The notes: a model not told the origin generated them from the letters alone. 59,769 nucleotides of DNA from Ardenticatenales bacterium (GCA_020634795.1 JACKAZ010000014.1:1-59769); one strand, 5' to 3'. Shown: positions 23,897 through 32,575, numbered from the stretch's first letter. Numbers and translations are program-made.

Positions 23897-24364
23897 ATGC
23901 GAGGTAGGCGCTACAGGGCCATTCAAGAACAGTTTGTGCTTGTTTTTTGGGCCAAAGACTTTGAAGAGGCGACGGCGGCGACCTTTGTGGCCGAGTTACG
24001 TGGCGCTGGCTTGCGTGCCAAGCTGGTCGGGTTGAATGCGCACGAGATGGCTGGCATCCACGGTCTGGCGCTGGTGACCGACTGTACCCTTGAGGAGGCG
24101 CTGCCCTACGCGCAAAGTGTCAGCGCGGTCGTGTTACCCTGCGACGAACGCGGCTTCCACCACATTCGCAACGATCCGCGGCTTACGCTCTTTTGTAAGC
24201 AAGTATTGGATAATCGCGCGCTTTTTATCGTTGGGCAGTTTGATGTCGCTGCTTTACTACATTCAGCGTCAGAGGCACAAGCAACTGGTCAGATCCTGAC
24301 CTACCCGCCGAGCGCTGAAATAGCCACCTTTGCACGCACCGTAACGACCCGTCTGCTGGAATAA
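23897..24364 (+). CDS. DJ-1/PfpI-like protein lacking the nucleophile Cys
   Basis: About 155 residues from the ATG at 23897; an upstream GTG at 23819 would add 26 residues of little domain character. The pattern FVLVFWAKDFEEATAATFVAELRGAGLRAKLVGL, then VSAVVLPCDE and ALFIVGQFDVAALL, fits the alternating beta-alpha DJ-1/PfpI (class I glutamine-amidotransferase-like) fold. At the nucleophile elbow, where active members carry Cys, this protein reads IVGQFD, so it is probably not a peptidase or glyoxalase and may bind a ligand. It is followed 11 bp later by a 54-residue ORF with its own ribosome site, probably co-transcribed. The family call is moderately confident. Confidence 0.62.
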   Translation: MRGRRYRAIQEQFVLVFWAKDFEEATAATFVAELRGAGLRAKLVGLNAHEMAGIHGLALVTDCTLEEALPYAQSVSAVVLPCDERGFHHIRNDPRLTLFCKQVLDNRALFIVGQFDVAALLHSASEAQATGQILTYPPSAEIATFARTVTTRLLE

Positions 24365-24375
24365 GAGGAGATGTG

Positions 24376-24540
24376 ATGTTCACCCAACAAGAGGAAAGGC
24401 AGCCCGCGTGGAACTTCCCCGTGAAACCGCTGCCCATCGACCAAAACGGTAGCCAGAATCAACCCGACCCCGATGACACGGAACAAATCGGTCATACCGA
24501 TCGCTGGGGATTGAGACGGATCTTCCCGAAAGAACAGTAG
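24376..24540 (+). CDS. small hydrophilic protein of 54 residues
   Basis: A short ORF, ATG to TAG, with AAGAGGAG placed 5-7 nt before the start. The product begins MFTQQEERQPAWNFPVKPL and is rich in Gln, Asn, Asp and Pro, with no Cys, signal peptide or membrane segment; it ends RWGLRRIFPKEQ. It lies 11 bp after the DJ-1-like gene on the same strand. I do not recognise a family. A good ribosome site, tight spacing and unbiased composition argue that it is expressed. It could be a peptide substrate, an antitoxin-like partner or a regulatory subunit of the preceding protein, but nothing in the sequence decides this. Confidence 0.55.
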   Translation: MFTQQEERQPAWNFPVKPLPIDQNGSQNQPDPDDTEQIGHTDRWGLRRIFPKEQ

Positions 24541-24676
24541 AAGACGGTTCTAATCGATTGAAGCAAGTGCTCGGCGCCGATTTGCCCTCATCCCCCTCCG
24601 TAAGCCCCAGAGCCGCACCAGAGGCCCGTGGCGGAACGAACAGTTCTTAGACGGATGCCCACACCCCTACGCCCCC

Positions 24677-26020
24677 TCACAACGGACAAATATCCTCCGG
24701 CAAGAACTGCGGGCTGGTGTAGCCAAAGCTGTTGAGCGCGTCCAGCAGGCCATCTTCCCCTGCGGCGGCCTCGGTGACCGCCGTACAGGCGGCGGGAATG
24801 CCCTCGCCCTGTGCCTCAAGGAACGCTTCGGCCAACACCAACATCGGGCTGCGCGGATATTGGTCGCGCAAGGCGCGGATCGCCCGATCGACGCGGTTCT
24901 GATCCTCCAGAACGCTCCCGATCACCATCAGGCGGAAATAGCTGAAGGAATGGAGCAGCGTCAGTTCGCTGTCCTGCAACCCCGCATCCCCCGTGCCTTG
25001 CGCCCAGATACGGAGCGTTTCATCCGTGAGAGCGCGGTGGTACAGTGCTTCGGCCGCCTCATAGCGCCCCTCGTCGAAGGCCTCGTTGGCCTCCCAAACG
25101 ACGAGCGGCAACCAGTCGCTCTCGGCATAGGTCGTTTCCGCCAATGTATAGAGATTGTTGACCCAACGGTAGATGTCGGTGCGTTCACGCTGCGGCCCCG
25201 CCGCAATCGCATCAAGCGTGCCGCCGGTCAGCGCCATCTCCCAGAGGTTGTCGCCATCCTCGTCGCTGAAGGTCGCTTCGCGCAGCGAGGGAAGCTGGAT
25301 CTCGGAGGCGGTCAAATCGCGGAACGCGCCCCCGCTCCAAAGCACTACCCGCACCGTCACCGAACAGCCGTTACTGCCGCAGCGGCCAATGGCATAGGCC
25401 AGCTCGCTCTGTAGATCGTTGTTCAGGTCGCGTGCTTCCAACAGCCAGGCGCCCTCGCTGCTGCGCAGCCCAAAGGTCGCGTCGAAGATCGGCTGCCAGA
25501 CTCCCTCGCCCTCGGTCAACACCAGAATGTTGGAGCGCGTGACGCGGTTGGCGTTGTTGGGGTCGATATACCAAATGATCAACTCGTCCTGCCCGTCGTG
25601 GGTCAGATCAACGGTGCGGACCGCCCCTTCCGTGGCAGAAATCGCCTGCAAGCGTCGCAACTCCCGTTCCAGCGCGGCGGGGTTGCCCGCCAAGATGTCG
25701 GCGGTGCGGCGGATGACGGTCGGCCAATCCTCGCTGACCTGGGGGACGAAGGCGATCGGTGTCGCAGTGGGCACGGGGGTGGGTGTCCACGTCGGCAGCG
25801 GCGTGTAGGTGGGGTAGGGCGTATAGGTCGCGGGCGGCGGCAGGGCGGTTTCAGTCGGCAGCGGCGTGTAGGTCGCGGCACGGGTCGCCGTCACCCGCTG
25901 CTGCGCGAGGGCGGCCCCGGTCGGCGCGGCTGGCTGTGCCTCGCAGCCCAGCAGCGTGAGCAGCAAAAGCAGGCTGCTCACGATCCACGCCCCCCACCGA
26001 TGGCGACTGACTGATTTCAT
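24677..26020 (-). CDS. secreted lipoprotein with Thr-Pro-rich linker
   Basis: About 447 residues. The signal sequence ends in LLTLLGC, a lipobox, so the protein should be lipid-anchored and extracellular. Residues about 45-95 form a low-complexity linker of TYTPLPTETALPPP-type repeats typical of surface proteins in Chloroflexota. A segment with VDLTHDGQDELIIWY, ARDLNNDLQSELAYAIGRCG and FSDEDGDNLWEMALTGG resembles Asp-rich VCBS/FG-GAP-type calcium-binding blades. The C-terminal third has TPR-like helices (NEAFDEGRYEAAEALYHRAL). No catalytic motif is visible. An in-frame GTG precedes the chosen ATG by one codon. Confidence 0.78.
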   Translation of the reverse strand: MKSVSRHRWGAWIVSSLLLLLTLLGCEAQPAAPTGAALAQQRVTATRAATYTPLPTETALPPPATYTPYPTYTPLPTWTPTPVPTATPIAFVPQVSEDWPTVIRRTADILAGNPAALERELRRLQAISATEGAVRTVDLTHDGQDELIIWYIDPNNANRVTRSNILVLTEGEGVWQPIFDATFGLRSSEGAWLLEARDLNNDLQSELAYAIGRCGSNGCSVTVRVVLWSGGAFRDLTASEIQLPSLREATFSDEDGDNLWEMALTGGTLDAIAAGPQRERTDIYRWVNNLYTLAETTYAESDWLPLVVWEANEAFDEGRYEAAEALYHRALTDETLRIWAQGTGDAGLQDSELTLLHSFSYFRLMVIGSVLEDQNRVDRAIRALRDQYPRSPMLVLAEAFLEAQGEGIPAACTAVTEAAAGEDGLLDALNSFGYTSPQFLPEDICPL

Positions 26021-26092
26021 CACGTTGCGATCATCCCTACCGCTGCCTCATGCCAACCGTTTCGATGGCGCTTGGCGGGCCATCCGCAGCCG

Positions 26093-26770
26093 TCACTCCC
26101 TGTCGAACCAGCGCACATCCTCGTAATTCGTGACGGGCGCGTAATAGGCGCGGTGCTGCACCGGCAACGTTTGCGGCTTCTCGAACCCTCGGATCGCATA
26201 TCGCACCCCGTTCACCGTGATCCGCCCTTCGTTCGAAACGGGATAAAAGCCATGTTCGGCGGCTTTACGTTCCAACGACGAACTGGGGTTGAGGCTCATC
26301 AATTGGTTGTCGGCGGTCCACTGGAGCATCTCGTCGCGTAGCGCAGGGTCGGGATCGGGATCCGGATCGGGATCGCCCGAAGCGGTCGCGACTTCGACCC
26401 ACAGCTCAAAACTGACGTGGTGATTCCCGTAGATGCCGAAACCACTGATCGCATCCGAAGGTAGATTATTATAGTGGAAGCGCACCGTATAGCCCTCGCC
26501 GTACATCGCGTAGTTCGCTGCCGGTTCCCCCATGGGCTTATCGTGTGGCACGATGGTCGTCCCCCCGCCCCACGTCACGCCCATTCCCCATTGCGGGTCG
26601 TGTGGCTCCATGGCATAGAGGTGGTGACGCCCCCCCGACGCCTGTTCGTCCAAGAAATTGACCTGCGTGATGCGGAGGTATGACGCACCGGGGTCGACAG
26701 CGGCGGGTGTAAATGTGAGCAAGGCGCGGATCTCGGGTGGCATATTCCATTGGGGTTCGTGGGATGGCAT
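26093..26770 (-). CDS. two-part protein with DPDPDPDP linker, unknown function
   Basis: About 225 residues from the ATG at 26770, preceded by GGAAG. The N-terminal half (to about 135) is predicted mostly beta, with aromatic strands and paired His residues (GGRHHLYAME, GNHHVSFELWVEV). A GDPDPDPDPDP linker follows. The C-terminal half (ALRDEMLQWTADNQLMSLNP, then ITVNGVRYAIRGFE and AYYAPVTNYEDVRWF) resembles a module I associate with the ends of some Chloroflexota cell-wall hydrolases, but I cannot place it securely. No signal peptide is visible. It may be a carbohydrate- or cell-wall-binding protein; that is inference. Confidence 0.65.
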   Translation of the reverse strand: MPSHEPQWNMPPEIRALLTFTPAAVDPGASYLRITQVNFLDEQASGGRHHLYAMEPHDPQWGMGVTWGGGTTIVPHDKPMGEPAANYAMYGEGYTVRFHYNNLPSDAISGFGIYGNHHVSFELWVEVATASGDPDPDPDPDPALRDEMLQWTADNQLMSLNPSSSLERKAAEHGFYPVSNEGRITVNGVRYAIRGFEKPQTLPVQHRAYYAPVTNYEDVRWFDRE

Positions 26771-27164
26771 AAGGCTTCCTTTCAAAAATGGAGAGGTTGA
26801 TTAGTAGATCCGTGGCCAACGGTGCGGGCGGTGGGCGCATCCGCGCCGTCGCCCTTAATCATCCACCGTGATCGCCTCTAGCGATCCGGGCCATGGGCGC
26901 AGGTTGAGATCGTTGCCGTCCCAATTTGGCTATCGTCAAAATCAGCGCACGGCGAGAAAACGGTCAAACTGCGCTTCTTACGCCGTCGTTCAATCGTTTT
27001 CTCCTCTGCAATCCCCGAGCTCGGCGGCGCATGGCGTGGCAGGGCAGCGCTTCCAAGCCACGTTCGGCAACGCTAATCGTCGCCATCCTTCGCGCCGCGC
27101 TCCCCACGCTCGCCGCCGAAAGTCGCGGTCACCCTAGCGCCGCGCCAAACGTCTGCCGCCGTCG
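26771..27164. other. 394-bp intergenic stretch, nothing identified
   Basis: Short frames on both strands are Arg/Ala/Ser-rich and show no family features. I see no strong hairpin with a T tract, no array from the repeat families and no clear promoter. Confidence 0.4.
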
Positions 27165-27848
27165 CTACGGTTTGTCAATGATGATCTGGCGCAACGAGTG
27201 GGGCCACGCTCGGAGCGACACATTTTCCCCGTCCCAATCTACCGCATGGCGATCGACAAGACCTACGTGGAGTTCACTAAAACGTAGGGTCGAGGAAAGA
27301 TGATACGGTCTGGCATAGATGAAGGCTAAGTTAAAGACATGATTGGTATTGTAGGTCACACTTTCAAAGAGCATATCCAAATCGTCGTAAATGAGTAGAA
27401 CGCGAAAACCATGGTCGACCCCGTAAAACTCGTACGCACTGTATCGATCGGGCGCGCCCAGGCAGCGGATAATCTGGTGAAGTGAAGGCTCATCGGTCCG
27501 CAACCCCTGGTACACCGTCGTTCCTTCCGGTAGAAAAGCGACGCGGAAGGCGCGAGCGCCGATCTCCCAAGCGAGCGCCGGATAAACCTCTCCGCCGATG
27601 ACTGCCTCGGAGCGTTCGGGCGTGCCGCCCTGTTCGATGATCCATGCTTCCCAAAGATCGCGCGATGCGTTCTCTGCGGGCAACTCATTCAGCGTGGGAT
27701 GGACGAGTCGCTCACAACTGTACGGCAGACGCGCGGCGACCAGGTCCCGAGCGGGCAGGATCAGATTGGGGAGAATGCAGAGCAGGAGGACGAGGCCTAC
27801 CCCCATGAAGAAACATCCCACTCGCCCGTTCTTCCTTAGCCAACTCAT
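27165..27848 (-). CDS. membrane-anchored hypothetical protein
   Basis: A 227-residue protein with a basic N-terminus and one hydrophobic segment (about residues 10-33, CFFMGVGLVLLLCILPNLIL), then a soluble part likely outside the membrane. The soluble part contains ERLVHPTLNELPAENASRDLWEAW and LHQIIRCLGAPDRYSAYEFYGVDHGFRVLLIYDDL; the latter resembles the outer-membrane-assembly-like alpha/beta folds that gauge concentrations, but there is no firm match. No catalytic residues stand out. The start is uncertain: GAAGG directly abuts the ATG. Its neighbours on both sides are unrelated, and I assign no function. Confidence 0.7.
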   Translation of the reverse strand: MSWLRKNGRVGCFFMGVGLVLLLCILPNLILPARDLVAARLPYSCERLVHPTLNELPAENASRDLWEAWIIEQGGTPERSEAVIGGEVYPALAWEIGARAFRVAFLPEGTTVYQGLRTDEPSLHQIIRCLGAPDRYSAYEFYGVDHGFRVLLIYDDLDMLFESVTYNTNHVFNLAFIYARPYHLSSTLRFSELHVGLVDRHAVDWDGENVSLRAWPHSLRQIIIDKP

Positions 27849-27987
27849 CCTTCACCCCCGTGCGTCGTGTCGATGCGATGAATGTCCTGCGCACCCTATC
27901 CCTCACCTGAGAATTGAGAATCGGGGAGCGTCGCCCTACGTTGCACCAGCATTCGTTGGCGTGGCCTCCCCCAGCTCTGATGCACCC

Positions 27988-28287
27988 TCACAGCGCCACC
28001 AACGTCTGCCGTGACACCTCGAACCGCCCGCCGAAGCGGTCGGGGCCATCGCTGCGCATCGCGGCGGCGTACTCATCGAAGTAACGTTGCAATGCCGCGC
28101 GGGAGTCGACGTAGTAGAAGACGGTGTACTTCACCGCGAAGTGGCCGCCGTCTTCCTCGCGCTGGAATAGCTCGGCCCGCACAAAGCCGGGCAGCGCTAC
28201 CATCGCCGCGATATGGTCGTCGAGCCAAGCGCGGAATTGCGCGGCAATATCCGCGTGAACGTCGAGGTGGACGACGTAGATGGTCAT
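27988..28287 (-). CDS. DUF4286-like ferredoxin-fold protein
   Basis: A 99-residue cytosolic protein. YVVHLDVHADIAAQFRAWLDDHI, then MVALPGFVRAELFQRE, KYTVFYYVDSRAALQRYFDEYAAAMRSDG and RFGGRFEVSRQTL follow the pattern of the DUF4286 family, small alpha-beta barrels related to antibiotic-monooxygenase domains. Family members have no assigned biochemical role. It ends 7 bp from the toxin-like gene region but is transcribed after it on the same strand (stop of DUF5615 gene at 28295), so it may be read through from the toxin-antitoxin pair. No Shine-Dalgarno is evident. Confidence 0.78.
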   Translation of the reverse strand: MTIYVVHLDVHADIAAQFRAWLDDHIAAMVALPGFVRAELFQREEDGGHFAVKYTVFYYVDSRAALQRYFDEYAAAMRSDGPDRFGGRFEVSRQTLVAL

Positions 28288-28294
28288 GGGGGTT

Positions 28295-28636
28295 CTATGA
28301 TAGGGGGCGATTGACGCGCAGAAGTCGGCCGCGTAGCTTCGGCATGGTTTGCACTAAGCGATCAATGCTCGTGGCCTGCTGTCGGAAATCAGGATCAATG
28401 GTACAGGCGACAATTCCACTGTGATCGCTCTCTTCATCGTGTAAACGTATGAAATCGCGGCGGTTTAGGGTCAGTAGGACGCGCGACTGACTTGTGGCAA
28501 CTCGTAGTACGTCGCTGTCCGTGACCCGCTGGTTGGCAAGTCCATCTTCGACCATCGTCAGCACATCATGCCCTAGTTCCCGTAACGCCTCCACCGTTGG
28601 CAAAGGGAAATTCTCATCAGCATAGAAGCGGGCCAT
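28295..28636 (-). CDS. PIN-like toxin, DUF5615 family
   Basis: A 113-residue protein. The N-terminus RFYADENFPLPTVEALRELGHDVLTM has the Asp-Glu (DEN) start of DUF5615 PIN-like proteins; the second acidic cluster is at TDSDVL and the RVLLTLNRRDFIRL block gives the conserved Asn-Asp of the PIN fold. Such proteins are expected to be Mg-dependent RNases. It begins 3 bp after the DUF433 gene, the standard antitoxin partner, so the pair forms a type II toxin-antitoxin module. All expected acidic residues seem retained, in contrast with the broken vapC-like gene at 44.6 kb. Confidence 0.88.
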   Translation of the reverse strand: MARFYADENFPLPTVEALRELGHDVLTMVEDGLANQRVTDSDVLRVATSQSRVLLTLNRRDFIRLHDEESDHSGIVACTIDPDFRQQATSIDRLVQTMPKLRGRLLRVNRPLS

Positions 28637-28639
28637 CGC

Positions 28640-28969
28640 TCAAGCGGATTCGTGCGCCACGATTTGCGCGTCGACCTCGGCGCGATTGGCACGATAGAAG
28701 GCCCATACATTGGCCAAATCTTGTGCGGTGAGCGTGGGGTAGCTGCGCAACAAGTCGGATTCGCTCATGCCCTGTTGATGGGCTTGAACGAGAAGCCAGA
28801 CGGGAATTCGGGTTCGCAGGACGCATGCGTCACCGCCCATCACCTCTGCCGTCGCGTCAATGCCCGGGAAGGCATCACCCAAATCATGGGCCACCCACTG
28901 CAAAAGTTGAGCCTTTTCGGACCGTGTGAGAGCGGGCAATATCTCTCGAACCTGCTCTAGCGCGCTCAT
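28640..28969 (-). CDS. DUF433 antitoxin
   Basis: A 109-residue protein whose middle (GIDATAEVMGGDACVLRTRIPVWLLVQAHQQGMSESDLLRSYPTLTAQDLANVWAFY) is a DUF433 domain: the strand-turn GGDACVLRTRIPV followed by a helix-turn-helix. The first 45 residues (EILPALTRSEKAQLLQWVAHDLG) look like the short helical motif found in many antitoxins. DUF433 proteins usually precede DUF5615 toxins, and the toxin gene follows here after 3 bp. The antitoxin should bind both the toxin and its own promoter. A GGGAG ribosome site lies about 6 nt upstream of the ATG. Confidence 0.88.
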   Translation of the reverse strand: MSALEQVREILPALTRSEKAQLLQWVAHDLGDAFPGIDATAEVMGGDACVLRTRIPVWLLVQAHQQGMSESDLLRSYPTLTAQDLANVWAFYRANRAEVDAQIVAHESA

Positions 28970-29036
28970 TCCTACTCCCCCTCTACTTCACATGCCGTGT
29001 TTGTTGTCATAAGAATAGCAAATTCTGGCTGCCTAT

Positions 29037-30602
29037 TCACAACACCCGCTCGTACTCGCTGATCGCCAGCTTCCAGACCGGGATGCCGCAGTAACGGTCG
29101 CCTTCGGGGCAGATGGGCCGTGCCCCCGCCGCGTGGCGCTGGGTACAGGGCGCCCCCAGATATTGGCCGATCAGCGGGTTGACCTGTTGAATCTGCAACG
29201 CCTCGTCGCGGCTGGCGAAGAAGATCTCTTCCTGGGCGTTGTAGCAGAGGCGCATTCGCAGCTTGTGGTGCAGCGCCAGCAGATCGGCGCTTTCGGTGAA
29301 GCGGATGGCGACGGCGTTGGGCAGCAGGTAGCTCGCATCTTCGGCGCTGACGCCGAGCGCCCGCAGTCTACGGATCGCTGCCCACGTTCGCGCCATCGTC
29401 TCGTCGTAGAAGGCGCGGGCCGCGTCGTTGTGGTAGAGCAAGGTTGGCGTGATGTAGTCCGGCTCGTCGCCGAGGTAAGCGTGGAGCGTGGGTCGGCTGC
29501 CGGGGGTCATGCGGTGGCGCTGGTCTTGGCTGTCGGCAGTGTGAGAAAGCCGTTTGCGGAAGGTGTAATGCGGATGAACCATCGTGCGCGTCAGCTTCGA
29601 CATCGTGGTCACGTTGAGCGATTCGCCAAAGTAGGGGTTATGGGCCGGATCAAGGACGAGCGCAATGGCATCCTCATCGCTCAATTCGGCGCGGGCGCGG
29701 CCCAACACCTCGCGCACGGCATTGGCCAGCAACGTTTCATTCTCCGCTTTTACCGCGACCAGCGCCGAAATTCGCCCTTGCAAACTGGCGTCGAACTCTT
29801 CAACGAAGGCGGCACTGCGGGGCACGGCGCCACCGTACTGTGCCTCGAAGTACCGATATTCGATCGTCTCTTCCAGCGGCAGCGGTTCCTCCAAAATCTG
29901 CGCGAAGAGCGGGTCGAAGTCGATCAGTTGGCGTACCATCTCCTCAACCACACGCCGTGTTTCGACCGGCACATCAAACTGGGCACAGAGCCGGTAGTAG
30001 CGCAGCAACGTCAACGCGCTCACCGTGTGATAGAGATAGGCGAAGGTAGCGACCGGCAGCACGTAGCGGGCCACCTCTTGCACCTTCTTGGGGATGGTGC
30101 GCACGGCCAGCGGATGGGCCGCCTTGTTGGGCCGTGCCGCACGGCTGGGGAAGATGCCGTAGTAGAGCGCTTCGGCGGTCGGGGCCAGCATCTCGCACAA
30201 CTGATGAAAGGCCGCGCCCTGCATCTCGACCGTCTCAAGGTAGAGTACCAGCGCCTCGCCACATAAATCCGGCACGAACAGCGCCTCGGTATCGGTCGTC
30301 ACATAGCGTTGCGAAACCTGCTCCGAATTATAGAAGGGGTGGGCGTGCAAAAAGCTCCAGATGAATTGGCGCGAGACGTTGGCCAGACCGAATTGCAGAT
30401 GGGCATGTTGCAGCGTGGTGTGGTGGCCCGCCTGATAGGTGCTGGCCGCGATCCGGTCCCGCAGATCGGGCTTGGCGGCCACCTGCTCCGCCGTCACAAT
30501 CCCTCGGCTGGAATAGCAGGTGCGGGCCGTCGCCACCGCGTTCTCGTAGGGCCGCTCGAAGCTGTTGATCAGCGAGATTTTAGGCGCAGCGGAGTGGGGC
30601 AT
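29037..30602 (-). CDS. ThyX-like FAD-dependent thymidylate synthase family, double domain
   Basis: A 521-residue protein, about twice the length of ThyX. The first half has SRQFIWSFLHAHPFYNSEQVSQRYV, echoing the ThyX pattern ending in SQRY. The second half carries QRHRMTPGSR with Arg362-His363-Arg364 and Ser369; canonical ThyX has RHR and a Ser about seven residues on, here shortened. A further SADLLALHHKLRMRLCYNAQEEI segment and Cys residues near the C-terminus (ICPEGDRYCGIP) follow. ThyX methylates dUMP using FAD and methylene-tetrahydrofolate. The fused architecture may pair an active and a degenerate domain; activity as a thymidylate synthase is likely but not certain. The leader is C/A-rich with no Shine-Dalgarno. 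Confidence 0.8.
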   Translation of the reverse strand: MPHSAAPKISLINSFERPYENAVATARTCYSSRGIVTAEQVAAKPDLRDRIAASTYQAGHHTTLQHAHLQFGLANVSRQFIWSFLHAHPFYNSEQVSQRYVTTDTEALFVPDLCGEALVLYLETVEMQGAAFHQLCEMLAPTAEALYYGIFPSRAARPNKAAHPLAVRTIPKKVQEVARYVLPVATFAYLYHTVSALTLLRYYRLCAQFDVPVETRRVVEEMVRQLIDFDPLFAQILEEPLPLEETIEYRYFEAQYGGAVPRSAAFVEEFDASLQGRISALVAVKAENETLLANAVREVLGRARAELSDEDAIALVLDPAHNPYFGESLNVTTMSKLTRTMVHPHYTFRKRLSHTADSQDQRHRMTPGSRPTLHAYLGDEPDYITPTLLYHNDAARAFYDETMARTWAAIRRLRALGVSAEDASYLLPNAVAIRFTESADLLALHHKLRMRLCYNAQEEIFFASRDEALQIQQVNPLIGQYLGAPCTQRHAAGARPICPEGDRYCGIPVWKLAISEYERVL

Positions 30603-30886
30603 GGGGGCTGACTCTTAGTTGGTTGGTGGATGGCGGGATGGGTAGTTTGTCTGGTGGGTGCCTCTAGACGATAGAGATGGAGAATGGAGAATGGAAAGAG
30701 GGTGGTCCGCGTAACAGAGCGTTGACCCGTGAAGTGGTTTATTTGTGCTGTCGCTCTGCGCATAGCGAATAGTGCATGGGGCATAGGTGACGATGCTATT
30801 TCATTGCTTTTCAACGTCCTACACCCACACACCCGTTTTCTGCGTTTCCTGCGTTCTCTCCGTTCCAGCGCTCCAACGCTTCTCGT
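30603..30886 (-). repeat. thyX-like leader with GAATGG heptads and intact IS110 target copy
   Basis: On the thyX sense strand the order is TTAAACGAGAAGCGTTGGAG (30890 downward), AACGCAGG words, CATTCTCCATTCTCC (about 30679-30700) and a C/A-rich stretch with CCACCAACCAAC before the ATG. The segment 30861-30890, CGTTCCAGCGCTCCAACGCT then TCTCGTTTAA, is the uninterrupted equivalent of the site occupied by the IS110 element and runs into the proS stop codon. Confidence 0.65.
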
Positions 30887-32332
30887 TTAATACCCTTTGC
30901 CGAAGAGGGCGATTTCGGCGTTGGGGTTGCCGCTGAAGAAGCAGATGCCCCGTTCGTCCGGTTGATCGAGCGGGAAGCAGCGCAGGGTGGCGCTCGTCTC
31001 CTCTTTGATCTGCTGCTCCTGCGCGTTGGAGCCAGCCCACCAGACGCGCGCCCACTGGTTGTTGGCGATCACCGCTTTGAACTGCTCGTAGTCGTCGACA
31101 TCAATGATATTTTCGTCGCGGAAGGCGGTGGCACGGGCCAAGAGACTGTCGTGGATATCGTCGAGCCACTGCTGGGCCGTCGCGGCGACACTGTCGACGG
31201 CGATGCCGAATTCCTTGCCCTCGCGGCCCGGTCGGTCCCGCCGCGCAAAGACGACCGCGTTTTTCGCCACGTCGCGCGGGCCGATTTCGATGCGGATGGG
31301 CACCCCCTTCAACTCCCATTCGTTGAACTTCCAACCCGCCGTGTGGGAATCGTCGCGGTCACTGGTGACGCGGATGCCCGCGTCACGCAGCTTAGCCTCG
31401 ACCTCGTCGGTCAGCGCCAGCACCGCCTCCCGCTCCGATTCCTTGCGCCAGATCGGGACGATGACCACCTGGTGAGGGGCAAGACGGGGCGGCATCACCA
31501 AGCCGTTGTCGTCGCCGTGGGTCATAATAATCGCCCCGACCATGCGGGTGCTGAGGCCCCACGAGGTCTGCCAAACGTACTTTCGCTCGTTATCTTGGTC
31601 GAGGAATTGGATATCGAAGGCTTTGGCGAAGTTCTGTCCCAAGTTATGGCTGGTGCCGGATTGCAACCCCTTGCCATCGCCCATCATCGCCTCGATGGTG
31701 TAGGTGTTGTCGGCCCCCGCGAAGCGCTCGTTCTCCGACTTGCGCCCCTGAATGACGGGGATCGCCGCCTCGTTCACCGCAAAATCGGCGTAAACGCCGA
31801 GCATCTTCAACGTCTCTTCCTCGGCTTCCTCAAAGGCGGCGTGCGCGGTATGGCCCTCCTGCCACAAGAATTCGCTCGTCCGCAAGAAGGGGCGGGTGCG
31901 CAGCTCCCAGCGCACGACGTTGGCCCACTGGTTGATCAGGATCGGCAAATCGCGCCACGACTGCACCCACTGGGAATAATAATGGTTGATGATCGTTTCC
32001 GAGGTGGGCCGCACCACCACCGGCTCGGCCAATTCCTCGCCGCCCGCGTGGGTCACCAGCGCCAGCTCCGGCGAAAAGCCCTCGACATGCTCGGCCTCTT
32101 TTTGCAGGAAGGAGTACGGGATAAAGAGGGGGAAATAGGCGTTGACGTGGCCCGTCGCCTTGAAGCGAGTATCGAGCGCCTGCTGTACGTTTTCCCAGAG
32201 CGCGTAGCCGTAGGGACGGATCACCATCGTCCCTTTGACCGGCCCGTAGTCGACCATCTTCGCCTCTTGAATCGTCCGCAAATACCAGCCGGAATAATCG
32301 TCGCTGCGACTGGGTATCTTTCCTTCTGCCAT
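30887..32332 (-). CDS. proS: prolyl-tRNA synthetase, archaeal/eukaryotic type
   Basis: A 481-residue class II synthetase. Class II motif 2 is seen as INQWANVVRWELRTRPFLRTSEFLWQEGHTAH and motif 3 as WGLSTRMVGAIIMTHGDDNGLVMPPRLAPHQVV. The anticodon-binding domain follows, then a C-terminal domain ending in FGKGY, the conserved terminal Tyr of archaeal/eukaryotic-type ProRS. There is no editing insertion between motifs 2 and 3, as expected for this type. It charges tRNA(Pro). The leader is one of the composite repeat leaders and has no Shine-Dalgarno. The stop codon lies within a TTCTCGTTTAA repeat. Confidence 0.97.
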   Translation of the reverse strand: MAEGKIPSRSDDYSGWYLRTIQEAKMVDYGPVKGTMVIRPYGYALWENVQQALDTRFKATGHVNAYFPLFIPYSFLQKEAEHVEGFSPELALVTHAGGEELAEPVVVRPTSETIINHYYSQWVQSWRDLPILINQWANVVRWELRTRPFLRTSEFLWQEGHTAHAAFEEAEEETLKMLGVYADFAVNEAAIPVIQGRKSENERFAGADNTYTIEAMMGDGKGLQSGTSHNLGQNFAKAFDIQFLDQDNERKYVWQTSWGLSTRMVGAIIMTHGDDNGLVMPPRLAPHQVVIVPIWRKESEREAVLALTDEVEAKLRDAGIRVTSDRDDSHTAGWKFNEWELKGVPIRIEIGPRDVAKNAVVFARRDRPGREGKEFGIAVDSVAATAQQWLDDIHDSLLARATAFRDENIIDVDDYEQFKAVIANNQWARVWWAGSNAQEQQIKEETSATLRCFPLDQPDERGICFFSGNPNAEIALFGKGY

Positions 32333-32575
32333 GGGGTCCCCGCGTGAGTTTTGTGAGTTTTGGGAGTTTAATGAGTTTTGTGAGTTTGATGAGTTTGATG
32401 AGTTAGGAGTTGGGAGTTAGGGGGAGAGCGAGTGATTGTGGTGCATGGTGCATGGTGCATGGTGCATGGGCAAAGGTCACGTTAAGGGCAACCGTTTCTT
32501 TGCTTCCCATTCTCCATTCTCCAAATCCGTTCTGCGTTACCTGCTCTGCGTTGCCGTTAGGCGTTGTCGCTAAGT
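32333..32575 (-). repeat. composite modular leader of proS
   Basis: On the sense strand, from far to near: CAGAGCAGGTAACGCAGAACGG (14-mer type), GGAGAATGGAGAATGGG, GGAAGCAAAG ... GTGACCTTTGCC, CATGCAC x4 (about 32441-32468), then AACTCCTAACTC and six 9-bp units of the ACTCATCAA/ACTCACAAA type (32346-32399) to 14 bp before the ATG. It aligns through most of its length with the leader of the E1 gene (41880-42129). Confidence 0.85.
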
